Positions 16,670-24,061 of a stretch of 32,969 nucleotides of DNA are shown piece after piece. The stretch covers positions 1 to 32,969 of the forward strand of contig VXLW01000003.1 in assembly GCA_009841435.1 (NCBI GenBank), in the 5' to 3' direction. Source of the stretch: Dehalococcoidia bacterium (lineage in GTDB: Bacteria; Chloroflexota; Dehalococcoidia; Tepidiformales; Tepidiformaceae). Each line of letters starts with the position of its first letter. Within the stretch, counting starts at the first letter, position 1. Made by a program: the position numbers and the translations under genes. The notes below the pieces were generated by a model, which saw nothing but the letters and a program-made list of their open reading frames with translations, did not search any database and was not told where the DNA came from.

Positions 16670-16675
16670 CGAGCC

Positions 16676-18163
16676 CTACTCCTCGGCTTCCGCCTCCTGC
16701 CAGCGGAGCACGGGCCGTCGCGCCGCCCTGGCCTCGTCGAGGCGCCCGATGGGAGCGGTGAGGGGTGCGGCGCGAAGCGTGTCGGGGTCGCGTTCCGCCT
16801 CCTCCGCGATGGCGATCATCGCCTCCGCCAGCGCCTCGATAGCCTCCGGCGGCTCCGTCTCCGTCGGCTCCATCATGAGCGCCTCCTCGACGATCAGCGG
16901 AAAGTAGACCGTCGGGGGGTGGAAGCCGTGGTCGATCAGCCGCTTCGCGATGTCGTAGGTGCGTACGCCGTGCTCGCGCCGCTGGCGCGACCCGGAGAAG
17001 ACGACCTCGTGCAGCACCGGCCGGTCGTAGGGCAGGTCGTAGTAGCCATGGAGGAGCACGCGCAGGTAGTTCGCATTGAGCACCGCCTGTCCGGAGACGG
17101 CCCGCAACCCCTCGAGGCCGAGTGCCCGCATGTAGGCGTACGCGCGAATCAGAACACCCACGTTGCCGTGGAACTGCTGCAGCTGGCCGATGCTTCGCTC
17201 GGGCGCCGTCAGGCGAACCACGCCGTCCTCGCACTCCTCGACGACCGGCGTCGGGAGGTACGGGGCCAACTCCTCGCTGCAGCAGACCGGCCCCGCGCCC
17301 GGCCCCCCGCCGCCGTGCGGCGTGCTGAAGCTCTTGTGCAGGTTCAGGTGCACCACGTCGAAGCCAAGATCGCCGTACCGCACCCGCCCCATGATCGCGT
17401 TGAAGTTCGCCCCGTCCCCGTACAGGTAGGCGCCTGCGTCGTGGATGAGCCCCGCCACCTCCTCGATGCCCTGTTCCCACAGCCCGAGCGTGTTCGGCGC
17501 CGTGACCATGACTGCCGCGACGCTCTCGTCCAGCTCCTCCTCGATCGTCGCCCGGTCCAGCGAGCCGTCGGCCGCCGTCGGGATCTGGGTCACCGTGAAG
17601 CCCGCCATCGCTGCCGTCGCGGGGTTCGTTCCGTGTGCCGAGTCCGGCACGAGGATGCGGCGGCGCCTCTCCAGCTCGCCCCGGTCCTCCAGCGCGCGCG
17701 TGATCATCAGGACGCCCGCCAGCTCGCCCTGCGCGCCTGCCGCGGGCGCGAGGCTAACCGCAGGCAGGCCCGTCGCCTCGGCCAGCCCCCGCCGCAGCTC
17801 CAGCAGCGTGCGCAGGGTGCCCTGCGCGTCCTCCGCCGGCGCCTGCGGATGCGCGGCTGCGAACCCCGGCAGCGAGGCCACGAGGTCATCGACCTTGGGG
17901 TTGTACTTCATCGTGCAGGACCCCAGCGGGTACGTACCCGAGTCGATGCCGTAGTTCCGCGCCGAGAGGGCCGTGTAGTAGCGGACAAGCTCGCCCTGGC
18001 TCAGCTCCGGCAGCCGCAGCGAGTCCCGCAGCAGGTGAGCGTCCGGGAGCGGCGTCGGTTCCCCGGTCCACGTGGGCACGTCGACCGCACGCCGCCCCGG
18101 CCCGCCGCGATCGAAGCTGAGGCGCGCGCCGAAGTCCTCGCCGCCCGGTCGCAGCGCGCTCAC
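16676..18163 (-). CDS. gcvPB: Glycine dehydrogenase (decarboxylating) subunit 2
   Basis: Beta half of the split P-protein of the glycine cleavage system; with subunit 1 it decarboxylates glycine and passes aminomethyl to the lipoyl arm of GcvH. It has 495 residues. The PLP lysine is Lys277 in NLHKSFSTPHGGGGPG. Other P-protein signatures are YPLGSCTMKYNPK (78-90) and DSAHGTNPATAAMAGF (174-189). The start is GTG at 18163-18161, overlapping the gcvPA stop as GTGA; the same frame stays open upstream inside gcvPA but is a shadow there. It is the last gene of the gcvT-H-PA-PB operon and ends 6 nt from the convergent PKS stop. The split PA/PB form is usual in Firmicutes, Chloroflexota, Thermus and archaea. 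Confidence 0.95.
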   Translation of the reverse strand: MSALRPGGEDFGARLSFDRGGPGRRAVDVPTWTGEPTPLPDAHLLRDSLRLPELSQGELVRYYTALSARNYGIDSGTYPLGSCTMKYNPKVDDLVASLPGFAAAHPQAPAEDAQGTLRTLLELRRGLAEATGLPAVSLAPAAGAQGELAGVLMITRALEDRGELERRRRILVPDSAHGTNPATAAMAGFTVTQIPTAADGSLDRATIEEELDESVAAVMVTAPNTLGLWEQGIEEVAGLIHDAGAYLYGDGANFNAIMGRVRYGDLGFDVVHLNLHKSFSTPHGGGGPGAGPVCCSEELAPYLPTPVVEECEDGVVRLTAPERSIGQLQQFHGNVGVLIRAYAYMRALGLEGLRAVSGQAVLNANYLRVLLHGYYDLPYDRPVLHEVVFSGSRQRREHGVRTYDIAKRLIDHGFHPPTVYFPLIVEEALMMEPTETEPPEAIEALAEAMIAIAEEAERDPDTLRAAPLTAPIGRLDEARAARRPVLRWQEAEAEE

Positions 18164-19527
18164 GCGTCTGCTCCGATCTCTGCCAGCGCCTCGACCAGCG
18201 CATCGACGTGCGCGTCCGGCGTCGCCTCCGTCACGGCGAGGAGCAGCGCCTCCCGCGCCTCTGGCTCGGCTCGCGATGAGACATCGAGCCCGGGCCCAAT
18301 GCCCCGTTCCCTGAGCCGCTGGGACAGTTCCGCCGCGCGAACGGGCCCGCGCACGAGGAACTCCTGGAACCACGGCCCCCGGTCCGGCGTCTCGTAGCCG
18401 GGCAGCGCGGCGATCCGCGCTGCCGCGTCGTGGGCGCGCTGGTAGCACAGATCCGCCGCCTCCCGCAGCCCCCGCGGTCCCAGCGCCTGCACCGTGATGG
18501 TGAAGGCCAGCGCAATGAGCGACTGCGCCGTCGAGACGTTCGAGGTCGCGCGCTCCCGCCGGATGAACTGTTCTCGCGCCTGCAGTGTGAGCACGTAGCC
18601 CGTGCGGGGCTCGCCTCCCTCGGGCGGCTCGTGCAGCTCCTGCGTGCGCCCCACGATGCGCCCGGGCATCTGCCGCATGAACGGCGTGCGGGCGGCGAAC
18701 AACCCCAGCGACGGCCCGCCGAAGGCCGGCGCGCCCGCCAGATCGCGTCCCTCGCCCGTGACGATGTCGGCGCCCGCGTCGCCCGGCGAGCGCAGTAGCC
18801 CCAGCGCGAACGGGTCGGCCACCGTGACCAGCAGCACACCGCTGGCGTGCGCCGCCTCGGCCAGCGGTTCGAGGTCCACGATCGCCCCCAGGAAGTCTGG
18901 CTGCTGAACCACGAGGCAGGCGTGCTCTTCGCTCACCGCATCCACCGACGTCAGGATGTCGACGCGCAGCCCCGCGCCGCGGGTGTAGGTGCGAACCACC
19001 TCGATAGTCCCGGGGTGGATGGGCTCAAGCAGCGCGACTGCGCCGCGCCTCGTCGCCCGCGTCGCCAGGAGGCAGGCTTCGGCCGTGGCGCTGGCCACGT
19101 CGTAGAGGCCCGTGTTCGACACGTTCATCCCCGTCAGCTCGCACACCACCGACTGGTATTCGAACGCCGACTGCAGCGTTCCCTGGCTGATCTCCGGCTG
19201 GTACGGCGTGTAGGCCGTTACGAACTCGGAACGGGAGGTCAGGTGCGCGGCAACGGCCGGGATCGAGCGCCGGTAGGCGCCCGCCCCGAGAAAGTTCGGC
19301 TTCGAGGCGTCGGCGTTCTCCCCGGCGCGCTCCTCCAGCAGCGCGATGAGCTCCGGCTCCGTGAGCGCGGGGGGAAGGTCGATGGCCGGGTCTCGCATGG
19401 CCGCCGGCAGGTCCGCAAACAGCGCGTCGAGGTCGGCAACGCCGACTCGCTCCAGCATCCGGGCGCGATCGGCCTCAGTGGCGGGAATGTATGGATGAGG
19501 CGCTCCGCCCGGCGCCGGCGATGCCAA
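18160..19527 (-). CDS. gcvPA: Glycine dehydrogenase (decarboxylating) subunit 1
   Basis: Alpha half of the split P-protein, 455 residues, close to the family's roughly 450. It shows the characteristic HPYIPATEADRARMLE opening, FLGAGAYRRSIPA, TAYTPYQPEISQGTLQ, FEYQSVVCELTGM and the NTGLYDVASATAEA segment. It forms a heterotetramer with GcvPB in the cytosol. The start is TTG at 19527-19525, two nt after the gcvH stop, with GAGG of the gcvH end acting as ribosome-binding site; no ATG or GTG lies at the right place before HPYIPAT. The frame remains open to 19749 within gcvH but does not look like a P-protein there. The stop overlaps the gcvPB GTG. Confidence 0.95.
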   Translation of the reverse strand: MASPAPGGAPHPYIPATEADRARMLERVGVADLDALFADLPAAMRDPAIDLPPALTEPELIALLEERAGENADASKPNFLGAGAYRRSIPAVAAHLTSRSEFVTAYTPYQPEISQGTLQSAFEYQSVVCELTGMNVSNTGLYDVASATAEACLLATRATRRGAVALLEPIHPGTIEVVRTYTRGAGLRVDILTSVDAVSEEHACLVVQQPDFLGAIVDLEPLAEAAHASGVLLVTVADPFALGLLRSPGDAGADIVTGEGRDLAGAPAFGGPSLGLFAARTPFMRQMPGRIVGRTQELHEPPEGGEPRTGYVLTLQAREQFIRRERATSNVSTAQSLIALAFTITVQALGPRGLREAADLCYQRAHDAAARIAALPGYETPDRGPWFQEFLVRGPVRAAELSQRLRERGIGPGLDVSSRAEPEAREALLLAVTEATPDAHVDALVEALAEIGADA

Positions 19528-19529
19528 CG

Positions 19530-19928
19530 CTAGTCCTCGGGGAGCTGCGCGCGGTAACCGGCGGCGTCGAGGAGAGCGTCCAGCTCGGCTTCGTCGGCGA
19601 TGCGCACGCGGATCATCCAGCCCTCGTTGTAGGGGGAGGAGTTGACGAGCTCCGGTTGGTCTTCCAGCGCCCCGTTTGCCGCGATCACCTCGCCGCTGAC
19701 CGGCGAGTACAGGTCGGACACCGTCTTCGCGGACTCGATCTCGCCGCACCGCTCTCCGGCGGTCACCGCATCCCCCTCTGCGGGCAGGTCGAGGTAGACC
19801 ACGTCGCCTACTTGGTCCTGGGCGAAGTCGGTGATGCCGATCGTGCCCTCGTCGGGGCTGCCCGCGTCACGGCGCAACCACTCATGGTTCGCGGAATAGA
19901 GCAGCTCCTCGGGGGTTTCGTGGTCCAT
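19530..19928 (-). CDS. gcvH: Glycine cleavage system H protein
   Basis: The 132-residue lipoyl carrier that shuttles the aminomethyl group between P, T and L proteins. The lipoylation site is Lys68 in GEIESAKTVSDLYSPVSGEV. The HEWLRRD opening, IGITDFAQDQVGDVVYLDLP and NSSPYNEGWMIRV segments are all standard, and length is normal. I chose the ATG at 19928 because it lies 4 nt after the gcvT stop and begins just before YSANHEW; a longer frame to 20060 is a gcvT shadow. No lipoate synthase, lipoyl transferase or L protein gene is present in the window, so these must be elsewhere. Confidence 0.96.
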   Translation of the reverse strand: MDHETPEELLYSANHEWLRRDAGSPDEGTIGITDFAQDQVGDVVYLDLPAEGDAVTAGERCGEIESAKTVSDLYSPVSGEVIAANGALEDQPELVNSSPYNEGWMIRVRIADEAELDALLDAAGYRAQLPED

Positions 19929-19932
19929 CGTG

Positions 19933-21048
19933 TTAGTCCTTCGGTTTTCGATAGAACGGCCGGCGCACCACCTCGACGGGGAGGGCGCGACCGCGCACGT
20001 CCACCTCGAGCGTGACGCCGGGTTTCGCAAGCCGCACGGGAAGGTAGGCCATGCCGACACCGAGGCGCAAGCTGGGGCTGAAAGCGCCGCTCGTCAGGTG
20101 CGCCACCGGTTCCTCGGTTCCCGGCTCGTGCACCGCATAGTGCGCGCGCAGGACGCCCCGTTCTTTGGCGACGAGGTGGGCGAGCCGTCGCGTGCGGGGC
20201 TGTGCTTTCGCCTCCACCAGCGCCTCCCGCCCCGTGAACGGAGCGCCGTCGTCGAGGGTGACGGCAAACCCGAGTCCGGCCTCGTAGGGATGCGTGGTTG
20301 TGTCGATGTCGTTGCCGTGCAGTGGCAGCGCCGCCTCCAGCCGGAGCGTGTCGCGTGCGCCCAGACCGGCGGGGGTGGCGCCCCCCTCGGTGAAGGCGTC
20401 CCAGAGAGCCGGCGCGTGGTCTGCGCCGACGATGCACTCGCCGCCGTCCTCACCGGTATAGCCGGTGCGCGCGACGAGCACGGACGTGCCGTTCCAGTCG
20501 AGCTCCGCGCAGTCACGCTGCTCCAGGCCCGCAAACCCGTCACCGAGGACGCTGCTCAGTAGCGCGACGGCCTCCGGCCCTTGCACCGCCAGCATCACCG
20601 TCTCCGGCGTGACCTCCGAAGCCGCGTCTCCGGCGACGGCGCGCAGCCGTTCGAAGTCCTTGTCCGCATTAGCGGCGTTGTGGATGACCAGCCAGCGGTC
20701 TCCGGGCAGGTGGTACAGAAAGATGTCGTCCTCGATGCCGCCATCTTCGGTGCAGTAGAGCGAGTAGTGGGCCTTCCCCACGGGCAGCGTGGTCACGTCG
20801 AACGTCGTCACCGAGCGCAGCAGCGCCGCAGCATCCGGTCCCTCCACCCAGGCGCGCGCCAGGTGCGAGACGTCGAAGACCCCTACGCGTTCACGCACGG
20901 CGTGGTGTTCGCCCACGATGCCCTCGTACTGGAGCGGCATCTCCCAGCCCGCGAACGGCGCGAACCGGGCGCCAAGCGCCTCGTGGCGATCGTGAAGGGC
21001 CAGCCTCGTGAGCACGCCGTTGCTGCCGGAGTGATCGGATCCAGCCAT
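19933..21048 (-). CDS. gcvT: Glycine cleavage system T protein (aminomethyltransferase)
   Basis: A 371-residue tetrahydrofolate-dependent aminomethyltransferase that releases ammonia and forms 5,10-methylene-THF from the GcvH intermediate. Motifs include LHDRHEALGARFAPFAGWEMPLQY (near residues 18-41), GVFDVSHLARAWVEGPDA, VARTGYTGEDGGEC and the folate-site region around NDIDTTTHPYEAGLGF. The length is typical. The ATG at 21048 is the first gene start of the operon and follows TACAGT by 7 nt, with no ribosome-binding site, so the message is probably leaderless. The frame is open upstream to 21927 only as a shadow of the opposite-strand gene at 21166. Confidence 0.95.
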   Translation of the reverse strand: MAGSDHSGSNGVLTRLALHDRHEALGARFAPFAGWEMPLQYEGIVGEHHAVRERVGVFDVSHLARAWVEGPDAAALLRSVTTFDVTTLPVGKAHYSLYCTEDGGIEDDIFLYHLPGDRWLVIHNAANADKDFERLRAVAGDAASEVTPETVMLAVQGPEAVALLSSVLGDGFAGLEQRDCAELDWNGTSVLVARTGYTGEDGGECIVGADHAPALWDAFTEGGATPAGLGARDTLRLEAALPLHGNDIDTTTHPYEAGLGFAVTLDDGAPFTGREALVEAKAQPRTRRLAHLVAKERGVLRAHYAVHEPGTEEPVAHLTSGAFSPSLRLGVGMAYLPVRLAKPGVTLEVDVRGRALPVEVVRRPFYRKPKD

Positions 21049-21055
21049 GCTTGCG

Positions 21056-21061
21056 ACTGTA
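21056..21061 (-). promoter_or_regulatory. -10 box of the glycine cleavage operon, leaderless
   Basis: TACAGT on the minus strand (21061-21056) is followed by 7 nt and the gcvT ATG at 21048. Transcription would start at or beside the ATG. No good -35 box is seen. I found no glycine-riboswitch motif in the 117 bp between gcvT and the divergent gene, and a leaderless transcript would leave no room for one. Confidence 0.45.
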
Positions 21062-21153
21062 GCCCACTGCCTGCCGGGGCCGCTAGCTCCCGGGTAAAGG
21101 CCACCGCCCTCTCCGGTTGCTGCTGGGAGCGTCGCACCTGGCAGGCGATGCGC

Positions 21154-21159
21154 TAGGCT
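21154..21159 (+). promoter_or_regulatory. -10 box of the gene at 21166, leaderless
   Basis: TAGGCT (21154-21159) ends 6 nt before GTG 21166. This is the spacing expected when transcription starts on the start codon. It matches the -10 box of the tRNA-Val gene. No -35 box is obvious. Confidence 0.4.
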
Positions 21160-21165
21160 GTGCTC

Positions 21166-22083
21166 GTGGCCATCCGTGGACTCTGGAAGCGAAGGCACTG
21201 GGGCTTCGGAAGCGGGGTCGAAGCGCCGGGGTCGTCCGATGAGGAGGAACGCATCCTCCTGCGGGCGCTTCAGGACCTCGCGGGCGCCGCTCGTGGCGTT
21301 ATCTACGACGTGTCCCGCGCCGAACGTCCCCTGCGACTGCCCCTCAGCCCCGTCTACCTCGAGGGGTCGTCGTCGTGGAGACGCTTCCTGCGGACCCGTC
21401 GCGCCCTTGATGACGGCCATCTGACCCTGCTCCTGTCCCTTCGCCAGTTGCCCGAGGACGAGCGCCGGCTTGTCGTCGACTGGGGTACCGCCCATGCCAA
21501 CGCTTTCCTCCTTGTCGAGCCGGGTGAGCCCGGCTGCGACCTCAGCGACCCCCGCTCGCCCATCGCCTCCGAGGTCCGTGACCTCTGCCGGCAGGCAGCC
21601 CGCCTCGAGCCCGCCGACGGCCGACCGGATGAGCCCTGGACGGCGCGCACGCCCCTGGGTGTACGGCTCCGCGAGCTGTACGGACGCTGGGTGTGGTGGG
21701 ACGAGCCGCTCCCGCATGGCCGTTCGCGAGAGGAGCCCCTTCGCCTGGCCGGCTCCTCCGACACGCTCTCCGTCCACCTCCTGCCCTTGCTCTACGAGCG
21801 TTTCCCCCAGCAGAGCTTCGACATCGCGCTCGCCGAGCTGCAGTCGACCGAACGCGAGCTTTTCGGCGGAGAGGTCGCGACCGCCCGTTCCGTCTTCCGC
21901 ACGCGCCTCGGGCTGCCCGTCCTCCACGACGCTCGCGCCGCCGACCGCGCCGTCCGGCAGCTCGTCAATCTCGGCCGGATGTCGGTCACGACCGGAGGCG
22001 GCGATGCTCTCGTCTTCGGCCCCGGCAACCCCGTCCCGGAGGACATGCCCGACGAGGAGTTCGAACGTCTCCTGATGGTGTAG
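21166..22083 (+). CDS. Unknown protein, about 305 residues
   Basis: I do not recognise a family. The protein is soluble by composition, with no signal peptide or membrane helix. The N-terminus is basic (GLWKRRHWGFGSG), followed by an acidic helix (SDEEERILLRALQDL). The C-terminal third (LPLLYERFPQQSFDIALAELQ, here residues near 205-225, then RSVFRTRLGLPVL and AVRQLVNLGRMSV) looks helical and could be a winged-helix-like region. That is only an impression. Codon use is like the neighbours. Start candidates are GTG 21160 and GTG 21166; I prefer 21166 because TAGGCT lies 6 nt before it. The gene is divergent from gcvT and ends 49 nt before the VapB-like gene. Confidence 0.65.
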   Translation: MAIRGLWKRRHWGFGSGVEAPGSSDEEERILLRALQDLAGAARGVIYDVSRAERPLRLPLSPVYLEGSSSWRRFLRTRRALDDGHLTLLLSLRQLPEDERRLVVDWGTAHANAFLLVEPGEPGCDLSDPRSPIASEVRDLCRQAARLEPADGRPDEPWTARTPLGVRLRELYGRWVWWDEPLPHGRSREEPLRLAGSSDTLSVHLLPLLYERFPQQSFDIALAELQSTERELFGGEVATARSVFRTRLGLPVLHDARAADRAVRQLVNLGRMSVTTGGGDALVFGPGNPVPEDMPDEEFERLLMV

Positions 22084-22091
22084 ACGCGCTC

Positions 22092-22122
22092 CTCCTTACC
22101 GAAGTACCATTTCGGTAAGGAG
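22092..22122 (+). promoter_or_regulatory. 12-bp dyad overlapping the antitoxin ribosome-binding site
   Basis: CTCCTTACCGAA (22092-22103) and TTCGGTAAGGAG (22111-22122) are perfect inverted repeats with a 7-nt spacer. The right arm contains AAGGAG, the ribosome-binding site of the gene at 22133. TACCAT (22105-22110) at its centre could be a -10 box, with TAGACG (22081-22086) 18 nt upstream. Antitoxins of the AbrB/MazE fold commonly repress their own operon at such dyads, so this is a likely autoregulatory operator. In RNA the same sequence would form a hairpin hiding the ribosome-binding site. Confidence 0.7.
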
Positions 22123-22132
22123 CTTTCACGCG

Positions 22133-22375
22133 ATGATCGTCAAGGTCACCTCGAAACGCCAGGTCACCTTCCCCAAGCGCGTCCTCGAAGCGCTGGGCGT
22201 GGGTCCCGGCGACCAGATCGAGCTGGAAGAGCACCCAGACGGCTTCATCCTTCGCCCGCGGCGCCTTTTGGAGGACTGGGTGCCCCCGTTGGCCGGCCAG
22301 ATACCGCCCGGACTCCCGCCCCCAGACCTCGAGAAGCTCAGAGAAGAGGGCTATGACTGGTCGCTTCGGGATTGA
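22133..22375 (+). CDS. AbrB/MazE-fold antitoxin (VapB-like)
   Basis: An 80-residue protein whose first 45 residues are a SpoVT/AbrB swapped-hairpin DNA-binding domain: VKVTSKRQVTFPKRVLEALG, then GPGDQIELEEHPDGFILRPRR. The C-terminal tail (PPLAGQIPPGLPPPDLEKLR) is the flexible part that would wrap around and block the toxin. It is followed by a PIN gene that overlaps its 3' end by 23 nt, the normal antitoxin-then-toxin order. The ATG at 22133 follows AAGGAG by 10 nt, and that site is inside the right arm of a strong dyad. Length and layout agree with VapB-type antitoxins. Confidence 0.85.
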   Translation: MIVKVTSKRQVTFPKRVLEALGVGPGDQIELEEHPDGFILRPRRLLEDWVPPLAGQIPPGLPPPDLEKLREEGYDWSLRD

Positions 22376-22748
22376 CACGTCGGTCCTGCTTCGGCTGGTT
22401 ACCGGCGAGCCAGAACAGGACTTGGCTCGCTGCCTCACTGGGCTGGCCGCCGAGATTGAAGCGGGCGGGGAAATTGTCGTCTCGAACCAGGTGCTGGGAG
22501 AGGCCTACATCGTCCTGCAGCGGTACTACGGCACGTCGAAGCCTGCCGCCCGCGCCGCCCTGCATGAGGTGTTGAGGAGAGGTCTTGTGGCCCCCCTGAA
22601 CGGCGAGTCCGTACTGGAGTTGCTGCGCGAACCGGGTGGCCCCGGCCTCGTCGACCGTCTCATCGTCGACGGCTACTCCCGGAACGACATCGAGACCTTG
22701 ACCCTGGATCGCCGGATGGCCGGTCTCCCCCGTTCCCGGCTCCTGTAG
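22353..22748 (+). CDS. PIN-domain toxin (VapC-like)
   Basis: A 131-residue PIN ribonuclease. The acidic site is Asp8 (FGIDTSVLLRLV), Glu50 (SNQVLGEAYIVL), Asp101 (GLVDRLIVDGY) and Asp119 (TLTLDRRMAGL). VapC toxins of this type cut tRNA or rRNA; the target here cannot be read. It overlaps the antitoxin by 23 nt, so translation is coupled. The ATG at 22353 starts close to the first conserved Asp as is normal for the family. All four acidic positions appear present, so the enzyme is probably active. Confidence 0.87.
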   Translation: MTGRFGIDTSVLLRLVTGEPEQDLARCLTGLAAEIEAGGEIVVSNQVLGEAYIVLQRYYGTSKPAARAALHEVLRRGLVAPLNGESVLELLREPGGPGLVDRLIVDGYSRNDIETLTLDRRMAGLPRSRLL

Positions 22749-22760
22749 CGCCCCGCGTCC

Positions 22761-22766
22761 TAGAAT
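22761..22766 (+). promoter_or_regulatory. -10 box of the molybdopterin oxidase gene
   Basis: TAGAAT at 22761-22766 lies 17 nt before the ATG at 22783. The same hexamer serves the Rieske gene. There is no evident -35 box and no clear ribosome-binding site in the roughly 10-nt leader. Confidence 0.4.
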
Positions 22767-22782
22767 TCCCGACATAGCTCCG

Positions 22783-24033
22783 ATGCCTGACCGTAACGTG
22801 GACGACCCGACAAGCCTCTGGACACTCGTCCAGCGGCGAGGGATGCCCCGCCGCCGCTTCCTCCAGCTCCTCGCCGCGGGCGGCGCGACTGCCGTCCTCG
22901 CGGCCTGTGGCACCGACACGTCCGGCGACGATGCCTCCGCCCCCGACGGTTCCGAGGCGCCCTCCCCCGAGCGTTCCGGCTGGTTCAAGGACACGGGGCC
23001 CTTCATCGCCCACGCCGATGGCAAGAGCCTCGAAGCGCGCCTCGAGAACATGCGGGGTTTGGTCACCCCCGTTCCCCTCTTCTTCGTCCGCAACAACTCC
23101 GTGAGCGTCGATGTGGATGGCGATGGCTGGCAACTCGTGGTGGAAGGCGACGCGGTCTCCGACCGGGTCGAGCTCTCCTACGACGCCATCCGCCAGTTGC
23201 CCAGCCGCGCGTTCATCTCCTATCTCGAGTGCGCCGGGAACCACCGTGCCATGTTCGACCGCGTCCAGGGACGCCCTGCCGAGGGCACCCAGTGGGGCAC
23301 CGGCGGGGTCGGGAACGGCGAGTGGACGGGCGTCGCCCTCCGCGACGTGCTGGAGCTGGCCGGCATCCGGGAGAATGCCGTCAGCGTCCTCCTCGTCGGC
23401 CTCGACGAAGAGTCGCCCGAGGAAGGCTTCCGCCGGGCCCTCCCGGTCGAGAAGGCCATGCACGCCGATACCCTTCTCGCCTACGCCCTCAACGGCGAGC
23501 CCCTCACCCGCGATCACGGCTACCCCCTGCGCGCTGTCATCCCCGGCTGGGTCGGCGCCGCGAACATCAAGTGGCTCGGCCGAATCATCGTCTCCTCGAA
23601 GAAGCACTGGACCCGCAACAACACCACCTCCTACGTCCTCATCGGCGACGACTACCCGCCCGAGGGCGAAGCGCTCGGCCAGCCGGTCACGACCCAGACC
23701 GTGAAGAGCGCGCTTGCCCTGCCCTGGCCCGCCGATCTGGCTCCGGGACGTCAGCGCCTGCAAGGCTTCGCCCACTCCCCCGACGGCCCCATCACCCGGG
23801 TCGAGTGGAGCGACGATTCGGGGCGGACGTGGCGCGAAGCGTCCGTCCTCGAACCCCGGTTCCGCTACTCGTGGTCGCGTTTCGAGCTCGTGTGGGAGGC
23901 CCGCCCGGGCGAGCACACCATCATGACCCGCGCCACCGACGCTTCCGGCGCAACCCAGCCCGACACGGTCCCCTTCAACAGGAAGGGCTATCTCTTCAAC
24001 CAGCCCGTTCCCCACCCGATCCGGGTGGGCTAG
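22783..24033 (+). CDS. Tat-exported sulfite-oxidase-like molybdopterin oxidoreductase
   Basis: A 416-residue protein of the sulfite oxidase family (SorA/SoxC/YedY-like), binding Mo-molybdopterin. The N-terminus has a Tat motif, RRRFLQLL (23-30), then a hydrophobic stretch ending in LAAC (39-42), a lipobox. It is therefore probably folded in the cytosol, exported and lipid-anchored. The core contains FFVRNN (100-105), the molybdenum ligand Cys150 in SYLECAGNHRAMF, and GYPLRAVIPGWVGAANIKWL. A C-terminal Ig-like dimerisation domain follows (SWSRFELVWEARPGEHTI). There is no heme site, so the electron acceptor must be another protein. It is alone on its strand, downstream of VapBC and convergent with a P450. 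Confidence 0.9.
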   Translation: MPDRNVDDPTSLWTLVQRRGMPRRRFLQLLAAGGATAVLAACGTDTSGDDASAPDGSEAPSPERSGWFKDTGPFIAHADGKSLEARLENMRGLVTPVPLFFVRNNSVSVDVDGDGWQLVVEGDAVSDRVELSYDAIRQLPSRAFISYLECAGNHRAMFDRVQGRPAEGTQWGTGGVGNGEWTGVALRDVLELAGIRENAVSVLLVGLDEESPEEGFRRALPVEKAMHADTLLAYALNGEPLTRDHGYPLRAVIPGWVGAANIKWLGRIIVSSKKHWTRNNTTSYVLIGDDYPPEGEALGQPVTTQTVKSALALPWPADLAPGRQRLQGFAHSPDGPITRVEWSDDSGRTWREASVLEPRFRYSWSRFELVWEARPGEHTIMTRATDASGATQPDTVPFNRKGYLFNQPVPHPIRVG

Positions 24034-24061
24034 GAGCGCCTAAGCGAGCTTCGTGAAGCTC
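24011..24061. terminator. Hairpins at a convergent gene junction (possible bidirectional terminator)
   Basis: Two perfect inverted repeats sit where the molybdopterin oxidase (plus) and the P450 (minus) meet: CCCACCCG/CGGGTGGG around a 3-nt loop (24011-24029) and GAGCTTC/GAAGCTC around GT (24046-24061). Each gene would end between them. Neither has a T-tract, so function as a Rho-independent terminator is uncertain; in very GC-rich genomes tail-less hairpins are often found at such sites. Confidence 0.4.

Noticed and set aside
6308-16675. Mobile-element origin of the PKS
   Set aside because: No integrase, transposase, terminal repeats or att-like duplication next to tRNA-Val or at the PKS ends, and base composition matches the flanks.
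21060-21130. Glycine or THF riboswitch before gcvT (GGAGAG present)
   Set aside because: The rest of the conserved core of either aptamer was not found, and the likely start site lies downstream of it.
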